Positions 59,307 to 64,000 of a DNA stretch of 64,000 nucleotides are shown one piece after another. Origin of the DNA: Sphingomonas trueperi (GTDB lineage Bacteria; Pseudomonadota; Alphaproteobacteria; Sphingomonadales; Sphingomonadaceae). The position numbers and the translations under genes are program-made. Below the pieces are notes generated by a model, which was not told the origin of the DNA, searched no databases, and was given only the letters and a program-made list of their open reading frames with translations. Within the stretch, counting starts at the first letter, position 1; each line of letters begins with the position of its first letter. The stretch covers positions 1 through 64,000 of the forward strand of contig NZ_JAATJB010000006.1 in the NCBI RefSeq assembly GCF_011927635.1, given 5' to 3'.

Positions 59307-59840
59307 GTGTCGCCGGCACCGGCATCCATGGCTTCTCCCGATCTGCCAGCTGCCCGGCCGCAACCATTGCCCCGGCTCGCCTGGCTCAGTGGAGGAATGC
59401 TCATCATGTCGCTGCTCATTGCCGCCGTCGCCGCCGTCGTGCTGCACGCCCCGCCAGCTCCGGCGCCGCAGGCGACCGTTGCTGCGCCGGCCGCCGAGAA
59501 CGCGCCCGCCAGCCTCGATGCCGCCCTGGCCTGGGTGGCGCTGGTCGACCAGGGCAAATGGCATGAAAGCTGGCAGGCCGCTGCCGGCATGTTCCGCGCC
59601 CAGGTTTCCGACGCGCGCTGGGCCGAGATGGTGACGCCGGTCCGAAAGCCGCTGGGCGCGGTGGTTTCGCGCACGTTCGAATCGGTGCTCAAGAGCAAGA
59701 CGCCGCCCGGGGCGCCCGATGGCGACTATGAAATCCTGAAGTTCCAAACCGCCTTCGCGGACCGACGCGAGTCGGTCGAGACGGTCATGCTCGTGCGGGA
59801 AGGCAGCGGCTGGCGCGTGGTCGGGTACTTCATTCGCTGA
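59307..59840 (+). CDS. DUF4019 membrane-anchored protein, C-terminal half of a probably split gene
   Basis: 177 residues from a GTG at 59307, or 170 from ATG 59328. One membrane helix (LSGGMLIMSLLIAAVAAVVL), a Pro/Ala linker, then a DUF4019 domain (LDAALAWVALVDQGKWHESW, SRTFESVLKSKTPPGAPDGD, SVETVMLVREGSGWRVVGYF). It is in the same frame as the upstream HTH gene with only a TAG between. DUF4019 is an NTF2-like domain of unknown function. No separate ribosome site is evident for the GTG, which supports the split-gene reading. Confidence 0.75.
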   Translation: MSPAPASMASPDLPAARPQPLPRLAWLSGGMLIMSLLIAAVAAVVLHAPPAPAPQATVAAPAAENAPASLDAALAWVALVDQGKWHESWQAAAGMFRAQVSDARWAEMVTPVRKPLGAVVSRTFESVLKSKTPPGAPDGDYEILKFQTAFADRRESVETVMLVREGSGWRVVGYFIR

Positions 59841-59952
59841 CCGGCGCGCGGGCGCGATTGGACAAGCGCACGCCCGCAACGATAAGACCCTTGGGGAACC
59901 GCCTGCACGTCCGCGTCTGCGGTTCGGCGGGGCCGTTCCCCGAGGAGATGTA

Positions 59953-61104
59953 ATGCGGACCAGATCGGGCTTCGAATCCGCGGCATTGTCGGAGCGCTTC
60001 AGCGGGCGCGATGCCTTGCTGCGCCGTGTCGCGGGCGATGCGCCCGAAGCCTGGGTTCGCGAGGTTGCCGAGCATACCGCACGCCAAAGCGAGATCTTCG
60101 TCGAGCTGATCAACAAATGTCCGTTCGGCATCTATCTCGTCGACGATGCGCTGACGATCGTCGCCATGAACGAGCGGAGCCAGGAGGGCGCGTTTCGGAA
60201 CGTACGGCCGGTGATCGGCCGTTCGTTCGAGGAAGCGATGCGCATCCTGTGGCCGGTGACGGTGGCGGAGGAGATCGTCGGCCATTTTCGCCATACGCTG
60301 GAGACCGGCGAACCCTACCGCTCGAACGCCTTCGTCGAGCCCCGCGCGGATGTCGACCATGTCGAAGGCTATGAGTGGGAACTCCATTCCGCCCGGTTGC
60401 CGGGGGGTGGGCGGGGTGTGATCTGCTATTATTTCGATTCCACCGAACTGCGCGATGCGCAACGCGCATTGGTCGAGGCCGCGCGGCGCCAGCGCCTACT
60501 GATCGACGAGCTCAACCACCGCGTGAAGAACATGCTGTCGGTCGTGCAGTCGCTTGCGCGGCAGACGATCGGCCGCAGCCCCGATCCCGCCGCGGCCCAG
60601 CTGGCGTTCGAGGGACGGCTGGGGGCCCTTGCCCGCGCGCACGACACGCTGACGCGGGTGCATTGGGAAAAGGCCGAGCTGGCCGAGGTAGTCGCGGGCG
60701 CGTTCGATTCGTGCGGCGTCGCCGACCGGGTGCGCATCGGCGGACCGACGATCTGGCTCGATTCGCGCATCGCGGTGACGGTGGCGATGGCGCTGCACGA
60801 GCTTTCCACCAACGCGATCAAATATGGCGCGCTGTCGACCGAGTCCGGCGCAGTTGATTTTACCTGGCGAGTGGAGAAGGGGGCGCAGCGACTCCTTCTG
60901 GAATGGCGCGAGCGGGGCGGTCCTGCGGTGACTCCACCTACCCGGCGCGGTTTCGGCACGCGCATGCTCGAGCGCGCGTTGGCCGGCGACCTCAAGGCGC
61001 AGGTGCGGCTCGATTTCGCGCCGGAAGGGCTGGTCTGCACGATCGAGGCGACGGCACCGGCCTTGTTCGACGAGTCGGCGGTGCCCGGCGACGGGATCGC
61101 CTAA
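59953..61104 (+). CDS. PAS-HWE family sensor histidine kinase
   Basis: 383 residues, no membrane segments. A PAS domain comes first (FVELINKCPFGIYLVDDALT, IVAMNERSQEGAFRNVRPVI), then the HWE-type kinase core: phospho-acceptor His in LIDELNHRVKNMLSVVQSLA, the N box with the family pattern AVTVAMALHELSTNAIKYGA, and RRGFGTRMLERALAGDLKAQ. It is a soluble or orphan kinase, with no adjacent response regulator. HWE kinases in alphaproteobacteria often feed the PhyR/EcfG general stress response or light sensing. The PAS ligand is unknown. The stop overlaps the convergent DJ-1/PfpI gene by four bases. Confidence 0.92.
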   Translation: MRTRSGFESAALSERFSGRDALLRRVAGDAPEAWVREVAEHTARQSEIFVELINKCPFGIYLVDDALTIVAMNERSQEGAFRNVRPVIGRSFEEAMRILWPVTVAEEIVGHFRHTLETGEPYRSNAFVEPRADVDHVEGYEWELHSARLPGGGRGVICYYFDSTELRDAQRALVEAARRQRLLIDELNHRVKNMLSVVQSLARQTIGRSPDPAAAQLAFEGRLGALARAHDTLTRVHWEKAELAEVVAGAFDSCGVADRVRIGGPTIWLDSRIAVTVAMALHELSTNAIKYGALSTESGAVDFTWRVEKGAQRLLLEWRERGGPAVTPPTRRGFGTRMLERALAGDLKAQVRLDFAPEGLVCTIEATAPALFDESAVPGDGIA

Positions 61105-61736
61105 GCGCCGACGAGGTGCGACTCCGCGCCGCGCACTTCGGCAAGAAACGGCGTGACGACGTCGAGAACCCGGGCGACCGTCGCCGCCTTCTCGCCGACC
61201 GGCGCGACATAGTGGATCGCCTCGCGCGCCGCGGCGAGGGAGCCGCCGCGCGCGAGCATCCAGGCGGCGAGATATTGCGAGGCCAGGCAGCCGCCCGCGG
61301 TAGCGACATTGCCATGCGCGACGAAGGGCGCGTCGAGCACCTCGACACCGGCCTCGATCACCCAGGGCTTGGTGGTGAGATCGGTGCAGGCGGGCAGGGT
61401 GCCGATCAGGCCGAGCTTGGCGAGCAGCAGCGTGCCCGAACATTGCGCGCCGATCAGCTGCCGCGCCGGGTCGAGCCGGAGCTGGGCGAGCAAGTCGGCG
61501 TCCACAGCGATGTCGCGGGTCTTGCTGCCGCTGCCGATGATCACGGCATCGGCCTCCACCGCGAAGGAGAGCGGGCGCTGGCGGCGGATCGTCACGCCGT
61601 TGAGCGAGGTCACTTCTTCGGTCGGGCAGGTGATGTGCGCAGCCCAGCCTTGGGCACGCATCCGGTTGAGGATCGCCGCCGCGACCAAGCTGTCCAGCTC
61701 GTTGAACCCGTCGAAGGTCAGTACCGCAATCTGCAC
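61101..61736 (-). CDS. DJ-1/PfpI family (GATase1-like) protein
   Basis: 211 residues. The N-terminus (VQIAVLTFDGFNELDSLVAA) and the nucleophile elbow QLIGAQCSGTLLLAKLGLIG with its Cys match the DJ-1/PfpI superfamily, together with AVIIGSGSKTRD and GVEVLDAPFVAHGNVATAGG. Functions range from chaperone-like to AraC-type amidase sensors; none is assigned. The start is a GTG at 61736 with GGGAG at good spacing; the frame runs open to 61769 but without credible sequence. A terminator separates it from the cold-shock gene. Confidence 0.85.
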   Translation of the reverse strand: MQIAVLTFDGFNELDSLVAAAILNRMRAQGWAAHITCPTEEVTSLNGVTIRRQRPLSFAVEADAVIIGSGSKTRDIAVDADLLAQLRLDPARQLIGAQCSGTLLLAKLGLIGTLPACTDLTTKPWVIEAGVEVLDAPFVAHGNVATAGGCLASQYLAAWMLARGGSLAAAREAIHYVAPVGEKAATVARVLDVVTPFLAEVRGAESHLVGA

Positions 61737-61766
61737 GCGCGAATCTCCCGCTGCCGTCTCGCCAAA

Positions 61767-61797
61767 CAAAAAGGCCGAGCGTTGCCGCCCGGCCTCT
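61767..61797 (-). terminator. Intrinsic terminator of the cold-shock gene
   Basis: On the minus strand AGGCCG, then a 12-base loop, then CGGCCT followed by TTTTTG, at about 61796-61767. It ends transcription of the double cold-shock-domain gene. Confidence 0.85.
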
Positions 61798-61822
61798 TCG
61801 ATCCGTCAGTAGCCGGAAAGGC

Positions 61823-62623
61823 TTACTGCTGCGGCGAAAGGTTCACCGCCGCGTACTTGCCGCGACGATCGACCTCCAGCTCGAACTCGAGCCGGTCGCC
61901 TTCGTTGAGCGTCGGCATGCCGGCGCGCTCGACGGCCGAGATGTGCACGAACGCATCGGGCTGCCCGTCATCGCGCTGGATGAAGCCGAAGCCCTTCATC
62001 GCGTTGAAGAACTTGACCGTGCCGGTAGCCTTCTCGCCGGTCAGCTGGCGCTGCGGGCCGCCACGCGGCGCACCGCGATCGCCGCCGAAGCCGCCTGCAC
62101 CCTGCTCGCGCGGGGCGCGTTCGACGACTTCCATCGGCTCGCCGTCGATCTTCAGCGTGGTCGCCGAGATGCGGCCACCGCGATCGACGAGCGTGAAACC
62201 GAGCGGCTGGCCTTCCGCCAGCGCGGTCAGGCCCGCCTGCTCGACGGCCGAGATGTGCACGAACACGTCTTCGCCGCCGTCATCGCGGACGATGAAGCCG
62301 AAGCCCTTTTGCGCGTTGAAGAACTTCACCACGCCGGTGCCTTCGCCGATCACCTGCGGGGGCATGCCGCCACCGCCGCCGCCGCGGAAACCACCACCGC
62401 CGCCGCCGCCGCCGAAGCCGCCACCGCGGAAGCCGCCGCCGCCGCCGCCACCGAAGCCGCCACCGCCGCCGCCGAAGCCGCCGCGACCACCGCCACCAAA
62501 GCCGCCGCGATCTTCGAAGCCGCCGCCGAAGCCGCCGCCGCCGAAGTTATCGTCGCCGAAACCATCGCGCTTGTCCCTGCCGCGCCCACCGCGCTCGCCG
62601 CGACGTCCTCTATCGAAACTCAT
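61823..62623 (-). CDS. Double cold-shock-domain protein with Gly-rich N-terminal region
   Basis: 266 residues. Residues 1-93 are Arg-Gly and Gly-rich (RGRRGERGGRGRDKRDGFGD, then GGFGGGG repeats), followed by two full cold-shock domains with their RNP motifs: GTGVVKFFNAQKGFGFIVRD and FVHISAVEQAGLTALAEGQ; then TGTVKFFNAMKGFGFIQRDD and FVHISAVERAGMPTLNEGD. A flexible linker with GGFGGDRG and QRQLTGEK joins them. Both domains keep the aromatic nucleic-acid-binding residues, so RNA binding and antitermination are expected. The Gly-rich tail resembles eukaryotic RGG and cold-shock (plant CSDP) proteins. A long 5' leader precedes it. Confidence 0.92.
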   Translation of the reverse strand: MSFDRGRRGERGGRGRDKRDGFGDDNFGGGGFGGGFEDRGGFGGGGRGGFGGGGGGFGGGGGGGFRGGGFGGGGGGGGFRGGGGGGMPPQVIGEGTGVVKFFNAQKGFGFIVRDDGGEDVFVHISAVEQAGLTALAEGQPLGFTLVDRGGRISATTLKIDGEPMEVVERAPREQGAGGFGGDRGAPRGGPQRQLTGEKATGTVKFFNAMKGFGFIQRDDGQPDAFVHISAVERAGMPTLNEGDRLEFELEVDRRGKYAAVNLSPQQ

Positions 62624-62969
62624 GCCCTGTTCGTCTTCCCGGTTCGCCCTCAAACTACCAATCAAAACCGAGCGCCGGACGAAAAACGCAGGTCTTACGG
62701 CACTAACGTAGTGCCACACGGCAGGTCATACCCCAAAAAAATCGGGTGCGCGAACGAAAATCGCGCGCATGGCTGCTTTGCGGCAGGAAAGTGTCCGCCG
62801 TGCCACGCTAGGGGCGCTTCCAGGGTGCGAGGCGTGCTGTTTTCGAGACCAGTTGGATCCAGCCAGCCGGCCGGAGGCGGGCGCTTTATCCATTCGAATC
62901 GCAAATTGCAAAGCCGTGCAGGCACGGCAAAGCATTGAGGTGCGGCGCCAACCCCGCTACGCGGACGCG
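62624..62969. other. Divergent leader region of the cold-shock and rnd genes
   Basis: 346 bases without a gene. It holds the minus-strand leader of the cold-shock gene and the promoter of rnd on the plus strand. Long structured leaders are usual for cold-shock genes, where they act as thermosensors. I see no strong local hairpin or known riboswitch, and the short open frames have no coding character. Confidence 0.55.
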
Positions 62970-63590
62970 ATGACCGTCCATTTCCACGAAGAAGATCTGC
63001 CGGAAGGCGTATTCGCACCCGGCGCCGCGATCGCCGTCGACACCGAGACGATGGGCCTGATCACCCCGCGCGACCGACTGTGCCTGGTCCAGCTGTCGGA
63101 CGGCTCGGGCGACGAGCATCTGGTGCGCTTCGGCCCGCAGTCCAACTATGCCGCGCCGAACCTGCGCGCGGTGCTGGCCGATCCGGAGCGGCTCAAGCTC
63201 TATCACTTCGCCCGATTCGATCTGGCGGCGATCCGCTTCTATCTCGGCGTCACCGCCGGGCCGGTATACTGCACCAAGATCGCCTCGCGGCTGGTGCGCA
63301 CCTATACCGATCGCCACGGCCTCAAGGATCTGGCGCGCGAGCTGGTCGGTGCCGATATCTCGAAGCAGCAGCAATCGTCCGATTGGGGCGGCCCGGACCT
63401 GTCCGACGCACAGCGCGACTATGCGGCGTCCGACGTGCGCTTCCTCCACGCGATGAAGGTCGAGCTCGACAAGCGACTCGAGCGCGAAGGCCGCGCGGAA
63501 ATGGCACAGGCCTGTTTCGACTTCCTCCCCTGGCGCGCCGAGCTCGACATCGCCGGCTGGCCCGAGGTGGACATCTTCGCCCATGCGTGA
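62970..63590 (+). CDS. rnd: Ribonuclease D, short form
   Basis: 206 residues, only the 3'-5' exonuclease domain (DEDDy): IAVDTETMGLITPRDRLCLV with the first Asp and Glu, KLYHFARFDLAAIRFYLGV with the second Asp, and DYAASDVRFLHAMKVELDKR with the Tyr and final Asp. HRDC domains are absent, so it is shorter than the E. coli enzyme, as is usual in sphingomonads. RNase D trims tRNA and small RNA 3' ends. It precedes lptC by 53 bases on the same strand. The ATG at 62970 was chosen by homology. Confidence 0.92.
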   Translation: MTVHFHEEDLPEGVFAPGAAIAVDTETMGLITPRDRLCLVQLSDGSGDEHLVRFGPQSNYAAPNLRAVLADPERLKLYHFARFDLAAIRFYLGVTAGPVYCTKIASRLVRTYTDRHGLKDLARELVGADISKQQQSSDWGGPDLSDAQRDYAASDVRFLHAMKVELDKRLEREGRAEMAQACFDFLPWRAELDIAGWPEVDIFAHA

Positions 63591-63643
63591 TTGCAGGGAT
63601 CGAGTGGTTGTCTCGGCCGTTTCGGCTCCCCACAAGGGAGCCT

Positions 63644-64000
63644 ATGTCTGAGATCGCCGCCCGATTGACCACGCAGAAGCGCGCCTGGGCCCATCCCGGG
63701 AGCAGTCACGATCGTTCCGTTCGGATCGCGCTGGTGCTGCTGCCGATCCTCATCGGCGCACTCGCGGCGTTCCTCGTCAGCGCGCCCTTGTTCATGGGCG
63801 GCGACGTTAGCTTCGTGCTCGACAAGAAGAAGGTGGCGATGTCGCCCGAGCGGCTGCTGACGTCCGCCGCCGACTACCGCGGCGAGGATTCGAAGGGCCG
63901 CCAGTTCGAGCTGCATGCAGGCTCGGCGGTGCAGCGCAACTCGGCCGAGCCGGTGGTGCAGCTGAACCAGCTGAGCGCCCGGCTGAACCTCAGCGACGGT
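63644..64000 (+). CDS. lptC: LPS export ABC transporter periplasmic protein LptC (3' partial)
   Basis: At least 119 residues; the window ends inside the gene. An N-terminal membrane helix (RIALVLLPILIGALAAFLVS) is followed by the LptC beta-jellyroll start (MGGDVSFVLDKKKVAMSPER, YRGEDSKGRQFELHAGSAVQ). LptC links the inner-membrane LptBFG complex to LptA for lipopolysaccharide transport. An AGGGAG site precedes the ATG. The rnd-lptC order suggests that lptA and lptB follow beyond the window. Confidence 0.85.
   Translation, partial: MSEIAARLTTQKRAWAHPGSSHDRSVRIALVLLPILIGALAAFLVSAPLFMGGDVSFVLDKKKVAMSPERLLTSAADYRGEDSKGRQFELHAGSAVQRNSAEPVVQLNQLSARLNLSDG

Noticed and set aside
59887..59952. GGAAC box upstream of the HWE kinase as an EcfG promoter
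   Set aside because: No CGTT occurs 16-17 bases downstream.
57069..60131. Minus-strand 1020-codon frame over the racemase and ligase genes
   Set aside because: Same GC-driven antisense effect; the plus-strand genes have clear motifs.
62345..62560. Regular GCC/CCA repeats on the plus strand as a tandem array or CRISPR-like structure
   Set aside because: They are the reverse of Gly codons in the cold-shock protein's Gly-rich region; no conserved direct repeats with unique spacers.
1..64000. tRNA or rRNA genes, insertion sequences, prophage, CRISPR arrays
   Set aside because: I looked for conserved T-arm/CCA patterns, transposase or integrase motifs and regularly spaced repeats, and found none apart from the tmRNA; a dedicated search could still find a divergent example.

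Overview
The window is about 64 kb of high-GC chromosomal DNA from an alphaproteobacterium, most likely Sphingomonas or a close relative (Sphingomonadaceae). The pointers are a circularly permuted two-piece tmRNA gene whose tag reads ANDNEALAIAA, a PEPxxWA-type PEP-CTERM protein, SciP (DUF1153) and DivK-like cell-cycle regulators, an NDUFS4-like complex I accessory subunit, an RNase E with an acidic/His-rich S1 insertion, and a TorF-type porin. Coding density is high. I see no rRNA, tRNA, prophage, insertion sequence, plasmid gene or CRISPR array, so this is mainly core genome with a few accessory small secreted proteins.

Layout. 1-3.3 kb: 3' end of hrpB behind an implausible poly-C/poly-G stretch, an NDUFS4-like gene and the ABC-F ATPase uup. 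3.4-5.9 kb: PepSY protein, OmpR-type regulator and sensor kinase. 5.9-11.5 kb: a luciferase-like monooxygenase and an RND efflux pair. 11.8-16.2 kb: SIMPL protein, GlsB-type membrane protein, sciP, mnmA, permuted ssrA, an Rrf2 regulator and mscL. 16.4-19.1 kb: lemA, two TPM-domain proteins and a NUDIX hydrolase in a row. 19.2-27.6 kb: PEP-CTERM protein, DUF815 ATPase, LOG-family protein, extensin-like protein, thioesterase, small lipoproteins, a very acidic protein, a Bcr/CflA-type MFS transporter and an IPNS-like dioxygenase. 27.7-38.6 kb: hom, two small secreted proteins, glpX, a CocE-type hydrolase, a chemoreceptor, a YadGH-type ABC exporter, and a DsbA-like protein overlapping an M48 metalloprotease. 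38.7-51.3 kb: rne, cell-wall amidase and PBP1A, prfB, a lipoprotein-like methyltransferase, then ileS-lspA-DUF3035. 51.4-64 kb: porin, RidA, HAD and DUF3572 genes, a DivK-like regulator, rpmG, dps, a metallophosphoesterase, a racemase, an ATP-dependent DNA ligase, a split HTH/DUF4019 gene, an HWE kinase, a DJ-1/PfpI protein, a double cold-shock-domain protein, rnd and the start of lptC.

Many neighbours are coupled by overlapping stop and start codons (ileS-lspA-DUF3035, prfB-methyltransferase, the ABC pair, DsbA-M48, DUF3572-HAD). Envelope functions recur: PBP1A with an amidase, LspA with several predicted lipoproteins, BepA-like protease with a DsbA-like protein, RND pump, porin and LptC.

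The most unusual observation concerns palindromic repeats. A roughly 120-bp double-hairpin element lies in frame inside ileS, adding about 40 residues. What looks like the right half of the same element borders the base-call-damaged start of hrpB. Other large palindromes lie just upstream of ileS, near 7.0 kb and near 36.3 kb. A second notable case is a probable single HTH-DUF4019 gene broken by one in-frame TAG. I found no clearly new multi-gene system; the repeat-in-gene case is the best candidate for something under-described.
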